35,308 nt of DNA from a virus: the IMG/VR virus record IMGVR_UViG_3300030329_003950, positions 1 through 35,308 of that record. One strand, 5' to 3'. The first letter of the stretch is position 1; each line of letters opens with the position of its first letter. The position numbers were made by a program, and so were the translations under genes. A model generated the notes under the pieces. That model worked only from the letters and a program-made list of their open reading frames with translations, was not told the DNA's origin and did not search any database. Of this stretch, positions 25,934 through 34,403 are shown in pieces.

Positions 25934-27145
25934 TTATTTATTGTTTTTAATTTTAAATTTGAAATCATTAGAATTATCACCTAATACTCTTACTTTGATA
26001 CCACCATCTTCTACACCAGTGTATTGTTGACGGGGATCCATATTTATATTTTTAGATTTAGCCATACTTTCTTTTAAAGCATCTGCTTTACCTTGCTCAT
26101 AAAAATGATTTGCAATAGTATCAGGATTCATAGCTGTAAACATTGATTTGTGATAACCCTTAGCATCTTCCATTTCATTACTTTTATTCAAAAACTTTTT
26201 GACAAAATTATTAATGTCGCTTTGCGTTTCTTTTACATCACCAACATTTTTAACATTAAATCTAAATTTCTTTTCTCCAACATTATATTCAAAACCTTTG
26301 AACTCCTTGTTGAATAATTGATTTGTTTTGTTTAAAAATGTACGGTGTTGTTTTTCCGCTGTTTCTTGCTGTTCCTTTGATTCCTTGTTGTACCTGTTGA
26401 AGAAATCAATTGCCTTCTGTTGCTCACCCGTGAGCTTAGAACCATATTGAATATCTTCGTAATATTTAGACTTTGCACTGTCCAAGTGTTGCTTTGCTTG
26501 AGCAACTTGCTCCTTCAAAGCTAATTTCTTTCTTTTTATATCTCTTTCCTCATCTACATCTTCATCATAAGCAAAGTAATCTTCCATCATAAAATCTATT
26601 TCGTCTGAATCTAAATGTGGTTTAGTTTGCGTATAATATTCTTTTAACAATGTATGATTATCCATTTCAGAATAATCTTGATTAAGCTTTACGTAATCCT
26701 CTAAACCACCGCCAGTTTCCTCCATAAAATCTACTAATTTTTGGATATTTTCGGGAAGTGGTTTACCAGTTTCCATGTTATCTTTAATAGCTTCTTCTGC
26801 TTCAGTAGCGAGTTCTTCTTTTTTATCATCAACCTCTTCTACAACTTCTTCTAATACTGGCACCTCCTTTTTCTCTTCGGTGTTTTGCTCTTCAGAAGAA
26901 GCATCAACAATCTCTTCTATAGTTTCGCTTGGTTTCTCTTCACTTGTTTCTTGAGGTTTACTTAAATCAACCTTAGTTATAGTTTCTTTATCCATATCTA
27001 TAGGTTTCATTTTCATTTTAGCTTGAACTTTTGTTACGTCACCTTTTGTTTCGTTTCCTTTAGGTTGTTGTTCTTTTTTTTCTTTTACTTTTAGTTTACC
27101 AATCTCATTATCAACGACTGGTTCTTCTTTTGCTTTTTTTGCCAT
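25934..27145 (-). CDS. Probable capsid scaffolding protein (403 aa)
   Basis: A highly charged protein. Residues 1-~130 are low complexity, rich in Lys, Glu, Val and Thr, and probably disordered. Residues ~130-320 are acidic and helical with coiled-coil character (DIKRKKLALKEQVAQAKQHL, FNRYNKESKEQQETAEKQHR). The C-terminal part is basic and ends in FKFKIKNNK. There are no Cys residues in the stretches examined and no catalytic motif. Scaffolds are typically charged, helical and encoded between portal and capsid genes, which is exactly its place (31 bp after portal, 16 bp before capsid). Part of the charged N-terminus may be removed on maturation, but no protease gene is evident nearby. Confidence 0.7.
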   Translation of the reverse strand: MAKKAKEEPVVDNEIGKLKVKEKKEQQPKGNETKGDVTKVQAKMKMKPIDMDKETITKVDLSKPQETSEEKPSETIEEIVDASSEEQNTEEKKEVPVLEEVVEEVDDKKEELATEAEEAIKDNMETGKPLPENIQKLVDFMEETGGGLEDYVKLNQDYSEMDNHTLLKEYYTQTKPHLDSDEIDFMMEDYFAYDEDVDEERDIKRKKLALKEQVAQAKQHLDSAKSKYYEDIQYGSKLTGEQQKAIDFFNRYNKESKEQQETAEKQHRTFLNKTNQLFNKEFKGFEYNVGEKKFRFNVKNVGDVKETQSDINNFVKKFLNKSNEMEDAKGYHKSMFTAMNPDTIANHFYEQGKADALKESMAKSKNINMDPRQQYTGVEDGGIKVRVLGDNSNDFKFKIKNNK

Positions 27146-27176
27146 AATATAATATTATATAATTAATAAAATTTGT

Positions 27177-29600
27177 TTATTTAGGTTCAAATGCGCCTAA
27201 ATCAAAACCACCACTTACTATATCATTACCTGAAGACTCAAAGTTTTTAGGTGGTTTTTCGTTTTTTCTTTGATCAATTAACTCACTTTGTTGAGTTGCT
27301 TGTATTTTTGTTCTATTATCTTTTCTATCTTCTTTTTGTGTTTCTCTCTCTTTTAATGTTTGCATGTCTATTTGCCTTAACTGCATGTTATATTGAAACT
27401 CTTGCTCCATGAGTTGTGCTTTTATCTGCGCTTCTTGCTGGAGTTTTTGAGCATCCATCTGCGCTTTCATTTGCTCTAATTGAGCCTGCGCTTGAGAAAC
27501 GGCTTGTTGTTTTTGTATTTCTAATTGTGCAGCCGCTTGTTGTGCTTGTATATTAGCTTCGTTTTGAGCCTGAATATTCTCTTGTTGAACTTGTTGATCT
27601 TTTTCTTGCTTTTTCTTTCTTCTAATTTTTAATAGTTGATTTGCTAATTTAACATTTTTAATTTCTCTAAGATCAATAGCATCTTCTAGATCAATACCTT
27701 GTTGCGCAACAGCTACTTGTATATTGTTTTCTAACATCATTTTCTCTTCTTCATCAGGTGCTAATTCTATAAATATACCAAAATCATATAAGTGTAGATT
27801 AGACATTTCTTCTAGCGTAGCAACATTATGAACACCTATAGCTTGTATAAACGCGTCCTTAGTTGGTGAATACTCTATAATGTCAGATATTCTTAAAGAT
27901 AAACATTCAGCTGTTTCAGCTGTTAAATATAACCCAGCATTTAATATATGTCTTGTTGCTGTATTTGAATTAGCTGCTGCTAGCTTTTGAACACCTACTA
28001 ATGCTTTAGCATCAGGCGTGCTACCATCTCTAGCTTCATTAAGACCGGTTACATCTCTTATCATTTGCAAATAATAGTTATAATTACCTATAAGAGCTTG
28101 CATTTTATTTCCACCTGAACCAGATTGTATTTCTTGAATAGGTACTTTACCTGGGTTCATATCACCTTCACTTGTAAAACTCCTACCAATAACAGATCCA
28201 GTTTGGAAAAACATATTTAAAGCTTCTTGTGGACTATAATTAGTTCCATTACCTAAATCTATTTCAGCTAAACCATCAGCGTCAAGATAAACACCGTCTG
28301 GTACCATACGTGACATAACTTGTTGTAACTTTAAATGAGTAAGTTGAATCATATCTGCAAAACCTGTAATACGTTTTACTAATGAATCAATTTTACCTTT
28401 GTACATTCTAGGTGCTACAATAGCATAATTTGTTTTTACTTTAGTAAAATCACTTTTAGGACGCATCATGTTTTTAGCCATTTCCCATTTAAGTAATTTA
28501 TTAGTACCTAAAACTATAGCCCCATCATATAAACACTCTATGGATCTATGTAATCTCTCATATTCACCCTCTTTATCTTTTGGTGGATCAAATGTGTCTG
28601 GTTTTTTAATAGCTTTATCCCCACCATTACTAGTTTCTTTCATTTTATAAACCTCATTCATATAGGTTTTGTAATTAAAGTATAATACTTGAACAGAGTT
28701 ATTATCTAATTCTTTAGAAGTACCAGAAACGTGGTGATGATTAGTTTTATATGTAGATTTATTTTTAATTATTTCATCTAAATCATCATGTTCTAAATGT
28801 GGAAATTGTTTTGCTAACTCGTTTACATGAACAGTTTTGACTTCTCCAACATAATATATGTCTTCAAAATAAGGAGATTCAGTATAAGAATAAACTAAAT
28901 CAGCTGGATCAACATAATCTATAGTAACACCTTCTGATGTATTAAAGCCAGTTTTAACAGCGCCAATACCTAATACAGTTAAATCTCTATAAAATCTTTT
29001 TCTAATTAATTCATAGTTATTACCAGCCATTAAAACATTTATAGCTTGTTCTTCAGCTAATTCTACAGATTGTTTATAGGTTAACTGCATGTGAAGTTCT
29101 AACTCTTCTTCTGTTTCTGGTAAAGTATCAGGATCGTTTTCGTATAGATTTACACCAAAAGAATTTTGCACAAAATCATTCATTTCTTGTGTAGCCATAT
29201 CTCCAAGTATAGACTCCATATACTCAGTTCTCTTTGCTACACCATAAGGATCTTGTGAATATGCTTTTACATCATAAGTTCTTTCCGCAATACCATTTAC
29301 AACTATATCAACGAACTTAGATATGATTGGAACTGGAGTCCAATCTAAATTGAGATAAGATAAATCACCATTAATAGATAATTCATCTTTATATTTTTGA
29401 ATTGATTGATTTCCACTAGCATATAATCTTAAATTATGAAAATTATTTTGGTTAATAACATATCTAGTATATCCTCTATCTTTGTGAAACCATTCAGATT
29501 CAATTGCTTTTGCAACTTTTAAACCATAGTCATAACTTAGTTTCTCAGCGTCACTAACAACTTGACTAGGAAAATGATTATTTACAACAGACTCTGCCAT
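27177..29600 (-). CDS. Portal protein (807 aa)
   Basis: Dodecameric ring at the capsid vertex through which DNA enters and leaves. Support: location directly after the large terminase (2 bp gap) and before scaffold and capsid; size near 800 aa as in crAss-like and other short-tailed phages; an N-terminal half with LRLYASGNQSIQKYKDEL and PVPIISKFVDIVVNGIAERT; a mid-region with YAIVAPRMYKGKIDSLVKRI and helical RHILNAGLYLTAETAECLSL; and a long Gln/Ala/Glu-rich coiled-coil C-terminus (~665-770) ending in a flexible Gly/Pro tail. Such Gln-rich barrels and tails are common in these portals. No Shine-Dalgarno (AAACAATAAATATG). Confidence comes from the combination of neighbours, length and architecture. 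Confidence 0.85.
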   Translation of the reverse strand: MAESVVNNHFPSQVVSDAEKLSYDYGLKVAKAIESEWFHKDRGYTRYVINQNNFHNLRLYASGNQSIQKYKDELSINGDLSYLNLDWTPVPIISKFVDIVVNGIAERTYDVKAYSQDPYGVAKRTEYMESILGDMATQEMNDFVQNSFGVNLYENDPDTLPETEEELELHMQLTYKQSVELAEEQAINVLMAGNNYELIRKRFYRDLTVLGIGAVKTGFNTSEGVTIDYVDPADLVYSYTESPYFEDIYYVGEVKTVHVNELAKQFPHLEHDDLDEIIKNKSTYKTNHHHVSGTSKELDNNSVQVLYFNYKTYMNEVYKMKETSNGGDKAIKKPDTFDPPKDKEGEYERLHRSIECLYDGAIVLGTNKLLKWEMAKNMMRPKSDFTKVKTNYAIVAPRMYKGKIDSLVKRITGFADMIQLTHLKLQQVMSRMVPDGVYLDADGLAEIDLGNGTNYSPQEALNMFFQTGSVIGRSFTSEGDMNPGKVPIQEIQSGSGGNKMQALIGNYNYYLQMIRDVTGLNEARDGSTPDAKALVGVQKLAAANSNTATRHILNAGLYLTAETAECLSLRISDIIEYSPTKDAFIQAIGVHNVATLEEMSNLHLYDFGIFIELAPDEEEKMMLENNIQVAVAQQGIDLEDAIDLREIKNVKLANQLLKIRRKKKQEKDQQVQQENIQAQNEANIQAQQAAAQLEIQKQQAVSQAQAQLEQMKAQMDAQKLQQEAQIKAQLMEQEFQYNMQLRQIDMQTLKERETQKEDRKDNRTKIQATQQSELIDQRKNEKPPKNFESSGNDIVSGGFDLGAFEPK

Positions 29601-29602
29601 AT

Positions 29603-31819
29603 TTATTGTTTAATTATTTTTGATATATTACCGCTTTGTCTATACTTAGCGATATTTATATTTAATTTTGGTTTTTCAATTTTTGCGTTTGGTGCATATA
29701 AATGTCTATTACAAGCCATTATAGCTAAACCGGAACTTATAGTCGCATCAAATTTTGTTCTTTTAGTTATGTCGAATCTACCCCAATCATTTAATGTTTC
29801 ATTGAAATATATATTCCCATAATTTCCATCTCCTAAATGACCAACGTGATTTTGTATATACATCTCAATAGCCGCGGCATGCGCTTGCTTTATGTCTTCA
29901 CTTGAATTTGGTATACCACCTATTTCTTTTTCCGCGATAGATAGTTTGTTCCACGTTTTATCTGGTCTATTCATAGAGTAACCTCTATACCCTCTTCTTC
30001 TTAAATAGTATAAAAGTCTAGGTTTATTATTCTCACATAATAATGGCATACCATAAAATACTAATGCCATTAACACGTCTTCAAAAAATATTTCAGCAGT
30101 TTGTGGTCTAGCTATATATTCTAAAAACATATGATTAGGTGGACAATCTTCCATGCTAAACTTAGTGAGACCGTGCAAAGCACCATTTGATCCTTTACCA
30201 TCTACTGTTCCAGATATATCGTAACTATCACAACCAAAAGCACCCATATGTTCGTTAGCTGGATATTTTATACCTTTCTTCATTAGAATTTTATTCTGCA
30301 TGTGTGAGGGCGGAAACCAACTAATTTTAAATCTTCCTTTTGGATCTGGGTAAAATATAACTTGTGTATCTTTAATTCCATTAACCCATTGAAAATTCCC
30401 TGTTGATACAACTGCAGAATTACCAATACCTTCGTTGTAATCTATTTGTTCGTATATTTTAACTAAGTTAAATATACTGTTTTTTGCTTCATCTCTAAAC
30501 GCGTGCTCTTCAGTTCTTGGAAACTGCCTGTAAAACTCATTTAAACCGTCATGATCTGATTTTAAACCTTCAGCTTCATTGTTCCAATGTTCTATTATTC
30601 CTACATCTATTAATTCGCCGTCTGGGTCGAATACATCATCGCTAGGATTGTCAAATACTGGAAATCCGAACTCATCAATAAATCCTTCGTAGTTCCATTC
30701 CATTGGGATAAACAAAGAGTATAAACCAGATTTTGTCTGACCATTTCTATTTCTTTGAGTGACATCCGAGGCGTAATATAGTTTTTTGAAGTTGTCTCCA
30801 CCTTTGTCTAATGCGTTTGATGTTGAGCCCATCATACACTTACCAACTATCCTACTACCTAATCGTAAGCATGTTTTTGTAACTCTCCAGTTGTTTAATA
30901 TATTATCGGGTCTTTCCCATTTACCACTTTCATCATGAACTAATAGATTTAGTTTTTCTCCATCATAACTATTGTCTCCTGTGTTCTTCCAATCAATAGT
31001 AGTATCTAATCCTTCTAACTCCTCTAATTGTTCGTTTGATGTTATCTTTTTTCTAGTAAATTTACTAGCTGGTACTCTATACGCTAATTCTGTTTTAGGT
31101 CGATCCATACCATCTTGAATCGGTTTAAAAAAGAATGGATAGTTAACGCTAATTGGAACAACTTTGTCAGTAAACATCTTTTTAGCATCTGCACCTGTTT
31201 TGGAGAGTATTCCATATCTAGCATCACTTGATATAGTAGCTAAATTAACTGTTTCAGCTGATGACATGAAAGAGAATCCAGATCTACGGTTTTTTAGATA
31301 AGCCATACCATAACATCTTTTATCCGCTTTACATGCTTCCCAAAATATATAGAATAGTCTATTTGCTTCTCTATAATCTGGAGATCCAACATCAATTTTA
31401 CTCCATTGTAAATACATATAGTGCGTACCGGTTATCCAGGTTGGTTTACCATTGTTCATAAACCAGAAACCCTCTTCTCGACGTTTAAATTCCTCGTCTA
31501 TATAATCGTACCATTTTTCTTTACTGCTTTCCGGATAACCCCTCCAATCGAATATGTTTTTGATCCTTTGGAGCTCTTTAGGATATTCCTGCTTAACCCA
31601 CTTATTCTTTGGATGTTTATATACTTCTTTAGGTGGTTTCGGTAGCGCTATAATTAAATTTTGTATCTCTATGATTTCGCCTATAACTCCATTATGAGAC
31701 AATACAATTAAATCGTGTTCTTTATTATACCCGTATTTCCATTTCTTTCCGCGGTTCATACGGGTAACAGTAGTCCTTTTTATGGGCTCTACAGTTTTAA
31801 CTAATGTTTGCTCGTACAT
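29603..31819 (-). CDS. terL: Terminase large subunit (738 aa)
   Basis: ATP-driven packaging motor with a C-terminal nuclease. A variant P-loop, YLKNRRSGFSF (residues ~174-184), lacks the canonical GK[ST], as in several phage terminases. Walker B is NLLVHDESGKW (~291-301), with D296 and E297 as likely catalytic residues, followed by a GSTSNALDKGG coupling motif (~331-341). The RNase H-like nuclease shows FGCDSYD (D531/D534), an acidic ENN cluster near 596 and the late FDATISSGLA (D691). At 738 aa it is longer than T4-type enzymes but close to crAss-like TerL. The start codon overlaps the upstream stop by one base (TAATG), implying coupled translation with the putative small subunit. Confidence 0.92.
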   Translation of the reverse strand: MYEQTLVKTVEPIKRTTVTRMNRGKKWKYGYNKEHDLIVLSHNGVIGEIIEIQNLIIALPKPPKEVYKHPKNKWVKQEYPKELQRIKNIFDWRGYPESSKEKWYDYIDEEFKRREEGFWFMNNGKPTWITGTHYMYLQWSKIDVGSPDYREANRLFYIFWEACKADKRCYGMAYLKNRRSGFSFMSSAETVNLATISSDARYGILSKTGADAKKMFTDKVVPISVNYPFFFKPIQDGMDRPKTELAYRVPASKFTRKKITSNEQLEELEGLDTTIDWKNTGDNSYDGEKLNLLVHDESGKWERPDNILNNWRVTKTCLRLGSRIVGKCMMGSTSNALDKGGDNFKKLYYASDVTQRNRNGQTKSGLYSLFIPMEWNYEGFIDEFGFPVFDNPSDDVFDPDGELIDVGIIEHWNNEAEGLKSDHDGLNEFYRQFPRTEEHAFRDEAKNSIFNLVKIYEQIDYNEGIGNSAVVSTGNFQWVNGIKDTQVIFYPDPKGRFKISWFPPSHMQNKILMKKGIKYPANEHMGAFGCDSYDISGTVDGKGSNGALHGLTKFSMEDCPPNHMFLEYIARPQTAEIFFEDVLMALVFYGMPLLCENNKPRLLYYLRRRGYRGYSMNRPDKTWNKLSIAEKEIGGIPNSSEDIKQAHAAAIEMYIQNHVGHLGDGNYGNIYFNETLNDWGRFDITKRTKFDATISSGLAIMACNRHLYAPNAKIEKPKLNINIAKYRQSGNISKIIKQ

Positions 31820-32094
31820 TATTTTGATCTTCCTTCTGCAAATCCTTTAAAGACTCTTTCTTTTTTTTCTTCAGGTTCTTTACCCTCGATAATATTCTCT
31901 TCTTCTTGGATTCTATTGAGTATTTCAAAAGCGTCAAAAATGGCCAGTTTTTTGGTGGCAGCAGCGTTTTTAAGTCTGTCAGCTGTAATATCGTCTCCAC
32001 TATCGACAATAGCTTCTTTTGCAACTTTAATAAGTTCATCAACAGCTTTGTGCCCAGCTTGGATTATACGCTTCTTCGTTTCCTTGATATTCAT
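31819..32094 (-). CDS. Putative terminase small subunit (91 aa)
   Basis: A short, helical, highly charged protein directly upstream of and translationally coupled to TerL (TAATG junction at 31817-31821). The N-terminal helices (KKRIIQAGHKAVDELIKVAK), the DDITADRLKNAAATKKLAIF stretch, and an acidic then basic C-terminus (EEKKERVFKGFAEGRSK) suit a small DNA-recognition/oligomerisation subunit. No helix-turn-helix was identified with certainty. There is only one ATG in the frame; using it gives a 56-bp overlap with the upstream GroES-like gene, unusually long here. The call rests mainly on position, size and composition. Confidence 0.6.
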   Translation of the reverse strand: MNIKETKKRIIQAGHKAVDELIKVAKEAIVDSGDDITADRLKNAAATKKLAIFDAFEILNRIQEEENIIEGKEPEEKKERVFKGFAEGRSK

Positions 32095-32629
32095 ATTTAA
32101 TTGTAATAAATTTAGTCATAACTCTATATAATCTTTTTCCATCGATAACGAACTCATAAGTAGAGAAAGGTGTAAAACCTACAAGATCTTCTTTTTTATA
32201 AGAACCATCAGTATATTTAACTATACCAATACACGCTTCTTCTTTATCGATACTTAAATGGTTTCTTTCTTTTATAGGTTGTATAAAACAATAGCCATTT
32301 AAAGGTTTCCATTCTTTATCTCTTTTATATAAAAATATTTGATCTTCTTTTATAATATAAGTATTTTCGTTGAAATAACTTCTACTATTCTTTTCGTTAC
32401 CCCTAACATCATGCCAACGTCTAAAAACATTATGGTGTACAATTACTGTATCTCCAATTTTTATCTTTGTTTCAAAAGCTGTAGGAATAGATTTAACAAT
32501 AGCTTCTCTATTTACAAATTGATGATTAAATATCTCTGTATTTAATATAAGATCTTTGTCACCAACTTTTGTCGTATTGTTATATCTATTTCCTTTTGGC
32601 TCTATAATAAAGTCAAAAGGTGCTTTCAT
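32039..32629 (-). CDS. GroES/Cpn10-like protein, probably duplicated fold (196 aa)
   Basis: Residues ~5-103 follow the layout of a co-chaperonin beta-barrel: an opening FIIEPKGNR strand, then VKSIPTAFETKIKIGDTVIV (like G.V...G.....VK.GD.V.F), and a closing IIKEDQIFLYKR strand (like I.ESDILA). Residues ~113-178 appear to repeat it: GYCFIQPIKER, CIGIVKYTDGS, EDLVGFTPFSTYEFVIDGK. If correct, it could cooperate with a host GroEL to fold capsid or tail proteins, as T4 gp31 does, or merely use the fold. Its start overlaps the upstream stop (TAATG) and its end overlaps the putative TerS by 56 bp. The fold assignment is pattern-based; no mobile-loop motif is obvious. Confidence 0.5.
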   Translation of the reverse strand: MKAPFDFIIEPKGNRYNNTTKVGDKDLILNTEIFNHQFVNREAIVKSIPTAFETKIKIGDTVIVHHNVFRRWHDVRGNEKNSRSYFNENTYIIKEDQIFLYKRDKEWKPLNGYCFIQPIKERNHLSIDKEEACIGIVKYTDGSYKKEDLVGFTPFSTYEFVIDGKRLYRVMTKFITIKYEYQGNEEAYNPSWAQSC

Positions 32630-32850
32630 TAATACTCTAAATTATATTCTATAGATACCGCCATGTTTTTATTAAAGTCTTTCCAAGGTAGAACATCTTT
32701 ATTTTTTTTAATATATATAGAATATTTTTCATCTTCTTCTATTATATCACAAATAGTATGTCCACCATAAACTTCTTGACCAACTGCATAATGCATAGCG
32801 TTTTCCTTATAATCTTTACCTACGGTAATTTTTCTAATCAGTTTTGACAT
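32629..32850 (-). CDS. Small hypothetical protein (73 aa)
   Basis: Not assigned to a family. A basic N-terminus (MSKLIRKITVGKDYKENAMH) is followed by HYAVGQEVYGGHTICDIIEE, which looks like a small beta-strand pair around a Gly-Gly turn, then a charged section with YSIYIKKNKDVLPW. It overlaps the coiled-coil gene upstream by 17 bp and shares a TAATG junction with the GroES-like gene downstream, so the three are probably co-translated. The overlaps on both sides favour a real gene. Confidence 0.65.
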   Translation of the reverse strand: MSKLIRKITVGKDYKENAMHYAVGQEVYGGHTICDIIEEDEKYSIYIKKNKDVLPWKDFNKNMAVSIEYNLEY

Positions 32851-33124
32851 CTTCTTTTGAGTGATTTATAGTACCATCTTGGATATTAATATCAGCAGTT
32901 CCATATATCTTTACAAGTTCAGTTTGTAATTCACCTAGTTTTTCCTGTGATTGTGCTACGTGATGTAGAAGATTATGTTTTTTACTTTCAAAGCTACCAA
33001 TTTCCAATTGCGCTCTATTAATCTCGTTAATTATAGATTGTACTTTATTTAATTCTTCATTTGTAATTTTAGAAGGTTTTTCCTTCTTTACTTCTTTAAT
33101 TTTCTTAGTTGTATTTTTTGCCAT
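32834..33124 (-). CDS. Small coiled-coil protein (96 aa)
   Basis: A Lys-rich start (AKNTTKKIKEVKKEK) is followed by a long heptad-like helix from about residue 20 to 70 (LNKVQSIINEINRAQLEIGS, KHNLLHHVAQSQEKLGELQT), then a short end (YGTADINIQDGTINHSKED). It resembles small coiled-coil proteins common in phage genomes from aquatic bacteria, of unknown function. The stop is TAG, showing that amber is read normally here. Leader TTAAATTAAATAAAATG, without Shine-Dalgarno, 29 bp after the 280-aa stop. Confidence 0.65.
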   Translation of the reverse strand: MAKNTTKKIKEVKKEKPSKITNEELNKVQSIINEINRAQLEIGSFESKKHNLLHHVAQSQEKLGELQTELVKIYGTADINIQDGTINHSKEDVKTD

Positions 33125-33153
33125 TTTATTTAATTTAAGTTAATTTATTTGTT

Positions 33154-33996
33154 TTATTTCTCGAAATGTAATATTATTTTTATAGGATTTACATTATAAA
33201 GTTCATCTCCATCTGCTAAATCACCAGCTGTACCAGATCCATTTTGCGTAACAAAAGCGGCTAAATTAGCTGGAACCGTATAATTAGTTTCGCTTCTTGT
33301 TTCTTCACCATTAAATTTAAATGTTACCGCGCTAGCAGCAACAGTATCTATTTCACCTATAATTATATCATCCGCAGCGTGTATGACGTCTCCTGGAGCA
33401 AACACTAAATTAAGCGCTGTTCCCTCTACATCAGCGTCAACAAAACTACCCGTATTGTCTGCTATAGTTATAGCTCTACTTATTTCAGCCGCTGTACTAA
33501 AATCAAAACCTCCTGTGCTATCATTTACTATCATTCCAACATATAATTTATCATATCCAACGTTTGTTCCACTACCAGGCTCACATTCTAAAACCATATC
33601 TACACTATCAGAATCAGCGCCGCCTTGTGATGCGGAGGCGATTGAAACACCATTATCAAGTATATCAGCCATATAATCTTTTGCTATAAATGTGGTTTTA
33701 CCAATTACGTTGTTATAATATCCAGTTCCATCTGCCGTAGCATTACTAGTACCCAAAGAACTAGGAGCCGTATTATTTATTGATTTTGCATATATTAAAT
33801 CAAATGCAAACTCTTGCCCCGCATTACCATGTTTTTGTCGAAATATAGCTGTAGCACCTAATAATTTAGCCGCACCTCTAGGTATATCAACAGCGTGCCA
33901 ATCAAATACTACATCTTGAGTAGTATAAACACCAGAATTAGCTGCTTGTTCACTAGCTTTTATTGTTGGTTTTACTATTGTGTTAAAATATCCCAT
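33154..33996 (-). CDS. Probable virion structural protein, beta-rich (280 aa)
   Basis: A Gly/Ala/Asp/Thr/Ser-rich soluble protein with no signal peptide or enzyme motif. Ordered features include VFDWHAVDIPRGAAKLLGAT near the N-terminus, NAGQEFAFDLIYAKS, ALNLVFAPGDVIHAADDIII and a final IKIILHFEK strand. The even distribution of short beta-strands and small residues is typical of head-decoration or tail-associated proteins. It lies between the holin and the pre-terminase small genes, separated from the holin by 4 bp. Decoration, head-fibre or minor tail protein are all possible; I do not recognise a specific family. Confidence 0.5.
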   Translation of the reverse strand: MGYFNTIVKPTIKASEQAANSGVYTTQDVVFDWHAVDIPRGAAKLLGATAIFRQKHGNAGQEFAFDLIYAKSINNTAPSSLGTSNATADGTGYYNNVIGKTTFIAKDYMADILDNGVSIASASQGGADSDSVDMVLECEPGSGTNVGYDKLYVGMIVNDSTGGFDFSTAAEISRAITIADNTGSFVDADVEGTALNLVFAPGDVIHAADDIIIGEIDTVAASAVTFKFNGEETRSETNYTVPANLAAFVTQNGSGTAGDLADGDELYNVNPIKIILHFEK

Positions 33997-34000
33997 ATTT

Positions 34001-34393
34001 TTATTTTTTTACTTTTTCTAGTGATCTACCACCGAAATAGGCACCGATCACGGTTATTAATACTAGTTGTAATAAATCAACCCATGTATCTTTTACTTCA
34101 AACGTTAACATACCAGCATCAATAAATATCATTAATACTGTTGCTACAACTAGAAATATAAGAACCATAGGTCGTATATTTTTTGAAAGCCATGAATCTG
34201 AATTCATGTCAACTTTCCATCTTTCTGTTATTGTTTTCTCCATTTCTACTTCGTAGTTGGATACTAACTCTTTTATTTTTTGATTAGCTTCTAATTTTTC
34301 TTCTTCAGAAGTGTGTAAGCTATCTATAACTCCACCTACACCCTTTACTAAATCTTTTGCTCCTCCGCCCGTAAGCATTCCTAATATATTCAT
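34001..34393 (-). CDS. Holin of the 3TM / gene-transfer-agent type (130 aa)
   Basis: Residues 1-60 form a charged helical part (KLEANQKIKELVSNYEVEME). Then comes the signature TERWKVDMNSDSWLSKNIRP, followed by two strong transmembrane helices at ~73-92 (RPMVLIFLVVATVLMIFIDA) and ~104-122 (WVDLLQLVLITVIGAYFGG), and a basic tail. The WxxDMxSDSxLxxxIRP lead-in to the first helix matches the family named for gene-transfer-agent release holins. It would form the inner-membrane lesion that times lysis. No endolysin gene is recognised nearby. Confidence 0.8.
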   Translation of the reverse strand: MNILGMLTGGGAKDLVKGVGGVIDSLHTSEEEKLEANQKIKELVSNYEVEMEKTITERWKVDMNSDSWLSKNIRPMVLIFLVVATVLMIFIDAGMLTFEVKDTWVDLLQLVLITVIGAYFGGRSLEKVKK

Positions 34394-34403
34394 ATTTTAT
34401 TTT

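Noticed and set aside
30610-30801. Minus-strand 63-codon frame inside terL
   Set aside because: Shadow of TerL with no recognisable features.
31797-32042. Minus-strand 81-codon frame across the TerS/TerL junction
   Set aside because: It is a +1 shadow of the 91-aa gene with a poly-Lys translation, and TerS and TerL already explain this DNA through a TAATG junction.
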